Shown: one piece after another, positions 9,501 to 19,100 of the stretch
How the letters are laid out: every line of letters begins with the position of its first letter
Numbering within the stretch: position 1 is the stretch's first letter
Assembly: GCA_965214695.1 (NCBI GenBank)
Contig: OZ243967.1
Location: 2,046,001 to 2,110,000, forward strand
Reading direction: 5' to 3'
Length of the DNA stretch: 64,000 nt
From: JAPOXR01 sp965214695
Lineage (GTDB): Bacteria > Pseudomonadota > Alphaproteobacteria > Rhodobacterales > Rhodobacteraceae
Translations under genes and position numbers: made by a program
The notes under the pieces: model-generated
What the model was told of the DNA's origin: nothing
Database searches by the model: none
What the model saw: the letters and a program-made list of their open reading frames with translations, nothing else

Positions 9501-12500
9501 AGCTTGCGGATTCGCCTGGCCAGCTCGCCGGGCGGCTCGCCTTTCCGGATTCCGTCCTGGATCGCCGCCGCCTCCCGGTCGAATTCGAGCGCCCGCGCCA
9601 GTGCCGCCACCTGCTTCTCGAGCCGGCCGGCCCCGTCCAAATGCTGGCGCCGGCGCTTGTCCTCGTCGAGGATCTCCTTTCCCTCATCGACGGCGCGCGC
9701 TGCATCTTCCCGCCAGCGTGCATAACCGTCCATGTCCTGAAGCGCCCTCGATGCTGCCCGGGCAGCATTCAGCAGCCGGTCCCGCTCCTGGCTTGCCGAT
9801 GTCGTGAGCCGCACCCAGTCGGCGATTCGCGCCTGGCCTGCGGCGCGCCGATCGTGATCGGCCAGCGCCCGGACCAGCTCGGCCGGCATCTCCGCCCCGG
9901 CCCGGCTGCGCCGGCGGATGCGCTTGATCAGCTCGCCATAGCCAGCCATCTCCCGGACTGGCAGCCCGGCCTCGCCGGCCTCCTCCACCAGCGCCCGCCA
10001 GTCATGCAGTGCCGGACAGAGCGGGCCGGGCTCGGCCACCTCCTCGCCCGGACCCGGGGTGAGCCAGCTCTCCTCTCCGGTCTCCTCGAGCGCCGAGTGC
10101 GGTATCTCACCCTCGGCCTCGAGCCGGTAGGCCAGCTGTTCGGTATCATCGGTCAAGAGCACGAAGCCGTCGCGAGCCCGGCTCATCTCGACATAGAGCA
10201 TGGCCCGGTCGCTCATCATGCTGGTCGCATCGAGCACCGCGATCACGTTGTCCTTGGTCATCCCCTGCGCCCGGTGGACGGTCGAGGACCAGGCATGGTC
10301 GATATGGCCGAGATCATCATCATCGATGCCAATCGAGAGGCCGCGCCCGCAGCCAAGGCGGATGCGCACCCGTTTGCTGCCGATTGCCTCGATCCGGGCC
10401 CGCTCGCCATTGATGATGCGCCTGCGCTTCAGGTTGCGGGTAAAGACGATCTCGTCGCCGGCCATGAGCGAGATGGGCCGGGTCTCGTAGACCGAGACAT
10501 TGCCGGCAGCGTTGCCGGAAGGGCGGAAGCTGCCTTCCTGCCCCTTGCGGGCAAGCCCGACCCGCTCCTCGCCTACGCCGGTGACATGCCAGGCCTCGCC
10601 TTCCCTGAGCCCGTAGACATCGCGATTGGCAATGACCACATCGCCCTCGCGGTAGCTCGCGGCATCGGCGGCCAGCGGCCGGGTGAAGCGCCGATCGACC
10701 AGCCGCATGATCTTGAGGGGCTTGCCCCTGAGCACCCCCTCATCGGCCAGGCCTTCACGAATGACGGCGTTGATCTCCTCCCTGAGCGCATGGGTGGGCG
10801 CAAGGATGGCGGTATTCGCCCGGGCAGCTGAAGGCAGTCCCAGCCACAGCCGGGCCGCGGTCTTGCCCAGCGCATCCGGGGGGAGCTCCCGCACATCGCC
10901 GCCGAGACTGGCCATGGACAGTTCCGGGTCACCGGCCACCATGTGGGCGACTGCACCCTTCAAATCGGCCGAGCGCTGGCGCAGGATGTCATCCATCCGT
11001 GCCGTCGCCATCCCCGCCTTCTGCAGGAGCCGGAATGGCTGTCCGGCCGAGACCGCCTTCAGCTGCATGGTATCACCCACCAGCACCAGCCGCCCGAGGC
11101 CCAGCGCCTTTGATATCCTGAGCAGCGCCTGCATCTGCACCGTGCCGACCATCGAGGATTCATCGACGATCATCACCTTGCCGGCAAAGTGCTGGCGTGC
11201 CGCCTCGATCTCGGCCTCGGTCGCGGTGCCCTCGGCGATGGCGCCGTAGCGGGCCAGCAGGTGTTGGAGTGTGGTCGCACCGATGCCGGCCTCCATGCCC
11301 AGCACCCGGGCTGCCGCCGAGGATGGCGCCAGGCCGAAGACCCGCTCTGCACCGGCCAGCCGGACAATCTCGCTCAGCATCCTGGTCTTGCCGGTGCCGG
11401 CAAAACCCTGCACGCCGATCACCGCGTCCTCCGAGAAGAGGATGTGGCTGGCCGCTTCCCGCTGGCCATCGGTGAGCGAGGCTTCTGCCAGCTGCGCCGC
11501 CGCCGGCGCCTTGTCCACGAGCGGCCCGGCCTTGCCGCGCCCCTGGCGCATCAGCGAGACGACTTCCTTCTCGGCCCTGAGGCTGCGCCGGGTGGTATAG
11601 TCGCCGGCCTTGGTGCGAACCAGATGGCCGTCGCCCTCCAGCTGCCCGATTGCCGCCTCCAGTTCGGTATGCGCATGACGACCGGGATCGCGCCCCAGCG
11701 CCGTGGCCAGCAGCTCCTGCGGGCGAAAGACCGCATGGCGCTCCTCGAGATGCTCCAGCGCCTGCCAGGCCGCCTCGAGGGCGGAAAAGCGCGGCGGGGC
11801 CTGCTCCAGCTTCCTCGCCGCCTTGCCCCGACGCACCGCCGCCTTGTCGCGGGCAAGACCGAAGATTCTTGCCTTCTCGAGCCAATCCTCGACCAGTATC
11901 CCGATCCTGGTCTTGATCTTGCTGCCGCGGCTGGCCAGGGTGGCGCGCTGGGTATTGACCGCGCTGTAGTCCATGCCCTTCTCTGCCATGTAGCGCAGAA
12001 TGTCCTGGCGCCGGGTGGAGAAGGCATCCAGATGCGCCTGCGAATAGCCGGCCAGCTCGAAGCCCGGCAGGCCGCCGATACTGGTCGGGACAAGCCTGTA
12101 CCCGGCCTCGCCCAGTATCCGGGCCAGGGTGTTTCGGTACCAGGCGCCGATCAGCCGGCGGTTGCGCATGATGAGCGTCGGCTCGACGCTGCGCCAGGCG
12201 CCGCCCTGGCTCATGGTCATGTTGGCCAGCACCACATGGGTGTGCAGCTGCGGATCTTCATTGCGGCTGGTCAGATGGCGGAAGGTGGCGCCGATCATGC
12301 CGCCGGCTGCCTCCCGCGGCCGCTTGCCGGTTTCGGGATCATAGCCCCTGGTCTGCAGGAATTCGGCCTCGATCCAGTCGAGCGTCTCCCGCACCGCCCG
12401 GTCATGGGCCCGCATCACCCGGCGCTCGCCATGGAGGAGTGCCTCCAGCGAGACCGATTTCGGGGCCGAGAAGGTCAGATCCCAGCCCGGGCGGTGCTGA

Positions 12501-12727
12501 TGCTTGCCATCAAGCACCCGGCCAAGGCGGATATCGGTTCCCGGCACATGGCCGGAGAGGATGGCGGTGAAGGCCCGCTTGCCCACGCGCCGCGGCAGGC
12601 GCAGGAGCGCGGCTCCCTTGCCGTACCAGCGATTGGCGGTGCGGTGCGAGGGGTCGTACAGGTACTCGTGGAGGAAGTAGCTGTAGGCCTGCTCGGCGCT
12701 GGCCAGCTGCTTCGGCCCCGAGAGCAT
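6548..12727 (-). CDS. MobF relaxase-helicase with C-terminal ankyrin-repeat domain
   Basis: A 2059-residue protein. Residues 1-300 are a TrwC/TraI-type relaxase: Tyr15/Tyr17 near the N terminus match the nicking tyrosines, and the metal-binding histidines fall in RHLTSRNEDPQLHTHVVL (His151, His162, His164). Residues about 415-860 are a RecD-like helicase: Walker A GFAGTGKT (441-448), Walker B VDESS (521-525), and the last motifs STVHRAQGMTKDN and YVEMSRARDG. Residues about 880-1310 are charged and helical. From about 1315 to 2040 there are about 19 ankyrin repeats of the form TPLHLAA...LIELGADPNARD, broken by a low-complexity stretch near 1850. Family members usually end after the helicase region at roughly 900-1700 residues; an ankyrin tail is unusual. 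The protein should nick the transfer origin, unwind the strand and stay bound to it during transfer. No strong ribosome binding site is visible at 12727. Confidence 0.93.
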   Translation of the reverse strand: MLSGPKQLASAEQAYSYFLHEYLYDPSHRTANRWYGKGAALLRLPRRVGKRAFTAILSGHVPGTDIRLGRVLDGKHQHRPGWDLTFSAPKSVSLEALLHGERRVMRAHDRAVRETLDWIEAEFLQTRGYDPETGKRPREAAGGMIGATFRHLTSRNEDPQLHTHVVLANMTMSQGGAWRSVEPTLIMRNRRLIGAWYRNTLARILGEAGYRLVPTSIGGLPGFELAGYSQAHLDAFSTRRQDILRYMAEKGMDYSAVNTQRATLASRGSKIKTRIGILVEDWLEKARIFGLARDKAAVRRGKAARKLEQAPPRFSALEAAWQALEHLEERHAVFRPQELLATALGRDPGRHAHTELEAAIGQLEGDGHLVRTKAGDYTTRRSLRAEKEVVSLMRQGRGKAGPLVDKAPAAAQLAEASLTDGQREAASHILFSEDAVIGVQGFAGTGKTRMLSEIVRLAGAERVFGLAPSSAAARVLGMEAGIGATTLQHLLARYGAIAEGTATEAEIEAARQHFAGKVMIVDESSMVGTVQMQALLRISKALGLGRLVLVGDTMQLKAVSAGQPFRLLQKAGMATARMDDILRQRSADLKGAVAHMVAGDPELSMASLGGDVRELPPDALGKTAARLWLGLPSAARANTAILAPTHALREEINAVIREGLADEGVLRGKPLKIMRLVDRRFTRPLAADAASYREGDVVIANRDVYGLREGEAWHVTGVGEERVGLARKGQEGSFRPSGNAAGNVSVYETRPISLMAGDEIVFTRNLKRRRIINGERARIEAIGSKRVRIRLGCGRGLSIGIDDDDLGHIDHAWSSTVHRAQGMTKDNVIAVLDATSMMSDRAMLYVEMSRARDGFVLLTDDTEQLAYRLEAEGEIPHSALEETGEESWLTPGPGEEVAEPGPLCPALHDWRALVEEAGEAGLPVREMAGYGELIKRIRRRSRAGAEMPAELVRALADHDRRAAGQARIADWVRLTTSASQERDRLLNAARAASRALQDMDGYARWREDAARAVDEGKEILDEDKRRRQHLDGAGRLEKQVAALARALEFDREAAAIQDGIRKGEPPGELARRIRKLERAARPGEMPPELAAFRIRHRLQAIAGTCRSRLEAGLAARRHRLAGEGGAAVPAELSAWHTGGGLALARLEAVEPGAGKSELAGRVRVAMASDRQAGEVWTGWLALEAKARGQDRDPVSMRGHAEMMRRIAGLGDGCPAVLAGVLVEYEAWQAIKSQCEDYLAKLGALEAAHQEMLTDSDGPVAEHPRYAGWLRQQGEVLDQAPSLPVGEFRDAVEGGVKKARQQAWLDGLASRLALGGVKLLHLAAACQDHAAITALIKAGVDPDARDRNDRTPLHRAVMSNCDPETVACLIELGADPNARDKDDHTPLHRSAGWNRNTETTACLIELGAGLEATSKDGETPLHMAAMWNDHPGAIARLLALGADLEARDIHGKTPLHVAVPSGGSMAPTRIADLIAGGANLFARDKDGMTPLEVAQKELEAGLQWRKKAVAERLEAAAAAAERDLAAAADPDHGHKDDEVPLLRATRIAYPGETPLHEAAWLGKPDRIAELIARGADIDARDEQGRAPLHLADDPAAMAALIEAGADVNARDEHGRAPLHLAASHDNPARTAELIALGADIDARDEHGSTPLIAAARRGTDQAVTTLIELGADPSIRNKDDATALEAAVASGNAKVVKTLLEACGMDGRTPLHLAVLRSDLAAVTKLLELGASVEARDWHRRTPLHLAAVAAGTKVAACLLARKADRNTKDREDRTPLHLAALHGNAAVATCLLAGERLRMNARDKWSITPRQYAAWRGDAAMVDLLSNRRRSGGQLPPPSRTTAPGDKTDRWAALSAGSPAWMALHADTGRGKTPLHHAAMNDDAGEISRLIEIGANVNARDEWSRAPLHYAARRGNPETVARLIKAGAEPHARDKNGQTPLDMVRRRDKDEVTLALAEAELHHAARRGNTARIGGLVAEGADPNIRDKDDDNPETITTPLEQGADPDARDKDGEAPLEGARREDDPAAVEVLEATALPAGEEPATGPPSLPPTSSGPSL

Positions 12728-13193
12728 CAGCGGGCACCGGGCCGAATGGCCGGCGAGGTGGCAATGCTGTCAGTCGTCATCGACAATGTTCCGCCCCTTG
12801 CTTGCCGACCGCGTGCCAAATTTTCCCATGATCCCGCCGCCGCGGCAACACCGCACCGGCCACCAGGCACCGGACGGGCCGCCAGAGCGGCGCACCCGCA
12901 GGGCCGGTCCGGGCCGCCGAGGCCAGACCTATCGTGCAGTGCCGGGGCTCCAGGGGCGGCGAGCGCCCTGGCCGCCGGAGGCAAGGAGGCCCGACAAGCC
13001 TTCCAGCGAGCCTGGCGACTGACCATATCGCCGCCCCATCTATTCCCGGCCAGGGGCTCACCCGGCCAAGAGCCGGAACATGGGCAAATGACCGGAATCA
13101 CCACGAGGAAGAATTCGCGTATTGACCTTCCGCCAGACTTTGGCACACTGCCCGGACGGGGCAGGAGACATTCGGCACAGCTGGGGGATTCGC
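12728..13193. other. Divergent intergenic region, candidate promoters and transfer origin
   Basis: A 466-base region between the relaxase (leftward) and the autotransporter (rightward). It contains repeat copy A (12785-12985). Open frames across it are GC-driven shadows. Because it lies directly upstream of the relaxase start, it is one reasonable place for an oriT, but I cannot point to a nick site. A weak promoter-like pair, TTGACC at 13122 and CACACT at 13144, precedes the autotransporter start. Confidence 0.4.
12785..12985 (+). repeat. Dispersed direct repeat, copy A
   Basis: About 200 bases related to 20210-20425 in the same orientation. The best conserved blocks are 12869-12899 (containing CGGACGGGCCGCC and GCGGCGCACCCG), GGGCCGGTCCGGGC just after it, GCAGTGCCGGG, and a perfect 26-base block at 12958-12983. 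The two copies flank the autotransporter gene. The blocks contain short self-complementary segments (GCCGCC/GGCGGC type), so a folded RNA is possible. Confidence 0.7.
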
Positions 13194-16100
13194 ATGTTGA
13201 GCCATGGACGGATGACAATCCTTGCGGCCATGACCGGGCGCATGACGCATATCCTGAAAAAGCGCTTGACAAGGGCTGAGAGCCCCAAAACCATAATCGC
13301 CGGATCGCCGGATCGCCGGATCGCCGGATCGCCGGATCGCCGGATCGCCGGATCGCCGGATCGCCGGATCGCCGGATCGCCGGATCGCCGGATCGCCGGA
13401 TCGCCGGATCGCCGGATCACCGGATCACCGGATCGCCGGATCGCCGGATCACCGGATCACCGGATCACCGGATCACCGGATCACCGGATCACCGGATCAC
13501 CGGATCACCGGATCACCGGATCACCGGATCGCGCTTCCTGCGTCTCCATCCCACCGCCGCCTAAAGGGCTCCGGGGAACGATAGCCATATTGCTGCTGGG
13601 GGCATGGCTTTTCCTCCCCATGCAATCTCATGCTCAGACTCCAGGCGTAACGATCTCCAGCCCTGTCGCTGCCGAGGGGCACAGCACCGCCCAACCGGTC
13701 GAAGGCTCGTCTGACAAATTCAATTACTGCGCGCGTCTGAACGCAGCCCCAAGCAGTGATGTGGTGATATCGGCGACACCGAGTCCGCCGATAGTCGATA
13801 TCGACCCGATTACCTTCACCCCGGGAAATTGGTCCGAGAAGCAGTGCTTCGACGTGACCCCGGTCGCCAGCGCCGACAACGACATCGATGAGCCTGATCG
13901 CACCGTAAACATAAGTCACAAAGTCACATCCTCCGATCCAAACTACGGCAATAGCCCCAGCGGTGGGCAATACGTTGTGAAATTGCGTGATGATGACAAG
14001 ACACTGGTTTACGTCAAGCCTGCCAACCCGGGACCGCTTGGACCGATTACGGAAGGCAATTCGGACGAAAAGTTCAAATTTGTCGTGTCGTTGGGCCGGC
14101 CATTGGTGGCCGGTGAGATTGCGGTGGCCATATTGGGAATTGGCCCATGGGTCTTGGGCGCCTTGGGTGAGGGCCTCAAGACCGATGACTACACCATGGC
14201 ACTCAAGAGCTGTCAGGGTTGCCGACTGCAAGATGCCAACCAACCGTACCCATTTGTCATCTTCTCCGGTGCAGGTGCGCAATCGGCCACTCTCGAAATC
14301 ACGGCAAACGACGACGTGATCTCCGAGGGCACGGAAAAGATCTCGGTCGGGTCCGGTTTGCAGTGGCAATACGACAGACTTTCCAGCCCCACGAATGTCG
14401 GCGGCGGCGTCGGTCCGGCCGAACCGTTCAAGGTGCTGAGCACGAACATTCTTGACACCGACGGTGACACGCCCAGCGTGAGGATCTTACCGAGACGGCA
14501 GCTCACCGTGGTAGGCGAGGGCAAGCCGGCGGTACTGACCGTGCAATTGTCTGAACCGCTGGATAAGTCGGCAGAATTTACGGTGAAGACATTTGGTGGC
14601 GAAGCCGAAGCCGGCGTCGACTATGAAGCCGGCCCCTGGACCGTGACCATTCCGGCCGGCGCGACAAGCAAGAGTTTCACCATTCGAACAATTTCGGACC
14701 GCGAGTATGAAGGCTCCCAGGAGTGGGGTCCCGAGTTGGCCCGCGAATCGTTCCGTGTCTGGCTTCCCCTCGAAGACTTGCCGACGGGCGTCAGTGCCGC
14801 AATTCCCTACGATCACCGCATTCATATCGTGGACGATGACGTTCCTGTCATCATGAAACCCTGGTGTGTCTCGGTCGAGTTGTACCAGACCGTGGAGGGC
14901 TATATCCGTTCCAGCCAGAAGAACGGCATGAAGCAGGGCGTCGCGGACTGGACTGCGGCACGGAACGCCTTCGACGGGCAGGGCACCTTTTCCGCGGCCC
15001 AGGCGCGCGAGAAGGAAAAGATCTCGTCGAAATGGAGCCCGGTGGCCGAAGCGCTGGAGTGCATGGAGACTCCGATACCGGACTCGGTGCTGAGCCTGTC
15101 CGCCGGATCTGCCGTGTACGAGGGTGAGAATGCAGAATTCACGATCACGGCCAACCCTGCCCCTGTGGCCGGCCTGTCGGTCAACGTGACCGTCGCCCAG
15201 AGTGGCGATTACCTTGACGCGCCTGGCGCGGGCAGCCGGACCGTGACCTTCGCCGCCGGTGCGACCACCACCACCATTGCCCTTGCCACACTTGACGACG
15301 ATACGGACGAGCCCGACGGTTCGGTCAGTGTCACCATCGGATCGGGCACAGGCTATACCGCGGCCAACGGACAGGAGAGCGGCTCGATCACAGTCTCGGA
15401 CGACGACCCCTGGCCGTCGATCAGCGTTGCCGGTGGCAGCGGCATCACCGAGGGCGGTACCGCCCGTTTCACGCTGACCGCGACGCCTGCGCCGCAGAGT
15501 GACATCACGGTGAATGTGAACATTGCCGACGGCGGTGCGTTCGCGTCGAGCGGCGCAGCCGGTGCGCGGCAGGTGACCATCGGCACGTCCGGCACGGCGA
15601 CATTCGATGTCGCCACGGAGGACGACAATACAGACGAGCCCGACGGCGCGATCGGCGTGGCTATCTTCCCCGGTCGGGGCTACACGCCCTCCGAAACCCA
15701 CGGCGCGATTTCGATTGCCGTGAGTGACAATGACGGTCCGACCACCGAGGTGGCGGATGCCGAGAAGGACGCCGTCCCGACCGAATGCGTATCTGCCGTG
15801 CTTCTGGCCGACGTCCAGGGCTATGCCGGAGAGACCGGGCGTAGCTCGCCGGACCATGTCGAGCGCTGGAGCCGGGTGCTTGCCGCCTTCGGGGTGGATA
15901 ACACCTACAACAACAACCCGATGACCGTCGCCGAGGCGCAGGCGCAGGCCGATCGCGGCCTTCAGCGCTGGGTGCCGGTGGTGGGCGCGCTGGAATGCCT
16001 GGAGAACCCGCCGCAGGAAGATGGACAGCAAGCCGAGGAAGAGGAAGGGCAGGTCACGCCGGCCATCGGCATTGCCGGCGGCAATGCCGTCACCGAGGGC

Positions 16101-19100
16101 GCGGGCGCGGTGTTCACGCTGAGTGCGACGCCGGCGCCGCAGGGTGACATCACGGTGAAGGTGAACATAACCGACAGCGGTGCGTTCGCGTCGAGCGGCG
16201 CCGCCGGTGCGCGGCAGGTGACCATCGGCACGAGCGGAACGGCAACGCTCGATGTCACCACGGAGGATGACGACGCCGATGAGCCCGACGGCAGCATCAC
16301 TGCCACCATCGAGGCAGGCAGCGGCTACACGATCGGCACCAGCGGCACGGCATCCGTTGCAGTCTCGGATGATGACGAGCCGACACTGTCGGTGACGATC
16401 ACGCCGGCTTCGGCTTCGGAAGGCGACACGGGCCAGACCTATGCGACGGTGACATTCGGTCTCGATCCGGTGCGCGGCGAGGCAACGAGCTTCAAGGCAT
16501 GCCTGAAGAATACCGGCACGGCATTGCGGGGCGCCAGTGCCGACTACCAGTTGGTGGGCGCCGGCAGCGACACGCCGCTCACGCTCGTCAGTGACTGCCA
16601 CAGCTACACGCTGGCGGCAAACGCGGCGAGCGGCACATTCCGGTTGCTGGTCCGGGGCGACGCGGATGTCGAGCCCGACGAGACGGTGGTGGTCGAGTTG
16701 CAGGACCCGCCTGCGGGGGTGACGGTCTCCGGGATTGCGGGAACGGCGACCTACACCATCCTCAATGACGACGACGCCCCGACCGCCTGCGTGTCGGAGC
16801 AGCTTCTGGCCGATGCCCAGCTGGCTGCGAGCGAGACCTACCGTTCGCCGGACCATGTCGAGCGCTGGAGCCGGGTGCTCGCCGCCTTCGGGGAGGAGAA
16901 CAGCTACCACAACAACCCGATGACCATCGCCGAGGCGCAGGCGCAGGCCGATCGCGGCCTTCAGCGCTGGGCACCGGTTGCGGAGGCGCTGGAATGCCTG
17001 GAGGGAGTGACCCCCGCCGAGCCCGAGATCACCATCGCCGGGGGCGCCGGCATCACCGAGGGCGCCGATGCGGTATTCACCGTCACTGCAAGCCCGGCGC
17101 CGACAGCCAGCCTCACGGTGTCGCTCACCATCGCCGACGACACGAATAGCGACTTCCTGGCGCAATCGGATGAAGGCACGCAGACGGTCACCATCGCCGG
17201 GGGGCAGGCCGCCACCACCTTGACCGTCACCACCGTCGACGACAGCACCGACGAGGCGGATGGCAGCGTGACGGCCACCATCCAGGCGGGCAGCGGCTAC
17301 ACGGTGGCGGGCACGAACGGCTCGGCATCCATTTCGGTCTCGGACAATGACGACCCGGCGCCAATACCGGTGGTGAGCATCGCCGCCGGACCCAAGGTGA
17401 CGGAAGGCACGGATGCCTCCTTCACGATCACCGCCAGCCCGCCGCCAGCCACACCGCTCGCGGTGGCGCTGACCATCGGACAGGGCGGCGACGTCGCCCT
17501 CGCCGGCGAGACCGGATCGAAAACGGTCACCATCCCGGTCTCCGGCAGCCTGGGCATCGACATTGCCACGGTGAATGACGCCGTGGACGAGCCGGATGGT
17601 TCGATCACGGCGACAGTGGATGCCGGAGACGGCTACACGGTAGGCAGCCCGTCCACGCAGACGGTGGCCGTGGCCGATGATGACGCCGCCCCCGCCACCC
17701 CGATCCTCAGCCTCTCACCCGGCACCGCCATCACCGAGGGCGACACTGCCACCTTCACCATCACTGCCGACCCGGCGCCTTCCACCGACCTCACCATTGC
17801 CTACACCGTCGCCCAGTCCGGTGACTTCCTGGCCGCCCCCGGCGCCGGCGCCCGCACGGCAACACTGGCAGCAGGCACGACCACCACCACCCTCACCGTG
17901 GCCATGGTTGACGATGCGGCCAATGAGGAAGACGGCTCGGTCTCGGTCACCCTCGACACGGGAACCGGCTACAGCATCGCCACCGGCAAGGGCAGCGGTG
18001 CCGTCACCATCACCGACAATGACACCCCGGTGGTGAGCATCACCGCCGGGCCGGGCGTCACCGAAGGCACGGACGCCTCCTTCACCATCACCGCCGATCC
18101 AGTGCCAGCCGCACCGCTCGATGTCACCCTCACCATCACCCAGTCCGGCGACTTCGCCGCCTCCGGCCAGACCGGCCAGAGAACCGTCACAATACCAACC
18201 TCGGGCACCCTGTCCGTCACCGTCACCACGGTGGACGATAGCACCGACGAGCCGGATGGCACCATCACCGCCACCATCGATACGGGGACCGGCTACAGTA
18301 TCGGCAGCCCGGCCGCGGCCACGGTGACTGTCACCGACAATGACGCGACCACCCCATCCACCGGCCCGACCATCTCGATTGCCGATGCCACCATGCAGGA
18401 GAACCGGCGCACCGGCTGGTTCACGGTGACGCTGAGCGAGAAGGTCGCCTGGCCGGTACATGTCTACTACGCCACCCGCGACTCGTCCCCGGTCTCGGCC
18501 GTGGCCGGCGAGGACTACCTGGCATGGAAGCGCTCCTGGCGGCTCAGGGCCCGCTTCAGGCCAGGCCAGACCGAGACCAAGATCCATGTCCCGCTCTACA
18601 ATGACAGCCATGACGAGGATCCGGAGACCTTCGAGATGGTACTCTTCGATGCCGGCGTGAACGGCCCGCCCGATGTGTCGGTGTCGATTGCGGACGGGGT
18701 TGCGGTAGGCACCATCACCAATTCCGACCCGATGCCGGCCGCATTTCTCTCCCGCTTCGGGCGCACCGTGGCCCAGCAGGCCCTCGATGGCATCGAGACC
18801 CGCATTGCTGCCGAGCGCACCCCCGGCACCGCCGCCACCATCGCCGGCCAGGCACTGGCGCTGGGCACTGCCGGCCATGCTGCCGACAGCCCGCTCGATG
18901 ATCTCCTGGCACGGCAGGCCCCCACCGACACCGACCCCTTCGGCCACCACCCGCCCGAGCCCCTCTCCATGACCGCGCGGGAAGCCCTCCTTGCCAGCAG
19001 CTTCACCACCACCGGCGAGACCGCGTCCGGCACCCTGGCCATCTGGGGACGGGCAGCACGGGACAGCTTCGATGGACAGGAAGGAACCTTCTCCCTTGAT

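Noticed and set aside
7295..10831. Long plus-strand frames opposite the ankyrin region
   Set aside because: They mirror the ankyrin repeats and have no recognisable domain.
13122..13193. Start of the autotransporter at the TTG at 13122
   Set aside because: The ATG at 13194 has a better ribosome binding site (GGGGGA) and the added 24 residues show nothing conserved.
11189..13279. A 696-codon plus-strand frame opposite the relaxase
   Set aside because: Antisense to well-conserved relaxase and helicase motifs; composition is typical of a shadow.
13266..13297. A promoter (TTGACA ... CATAAT) directly before the octamer repeats
   Set aside because: The spacer is about 20 bases, too long. A transcript starting there would contain no ATG before the signal peptide. 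Kept only as an alternative in which the repeats lie in a leader.
13296..13527. CRISPR array
   Set aside because: The units are contiguous 8-mers without spacers, so this is a simple tandem repeat.
14487..17165. An 892-codon minus-strand frame inside the autotransporter gene
   Set aside because: It is His/Arg/Gly-rich, antisense to Calx-beta repeats, and owes its length to the repetitive GC-rich sequence.
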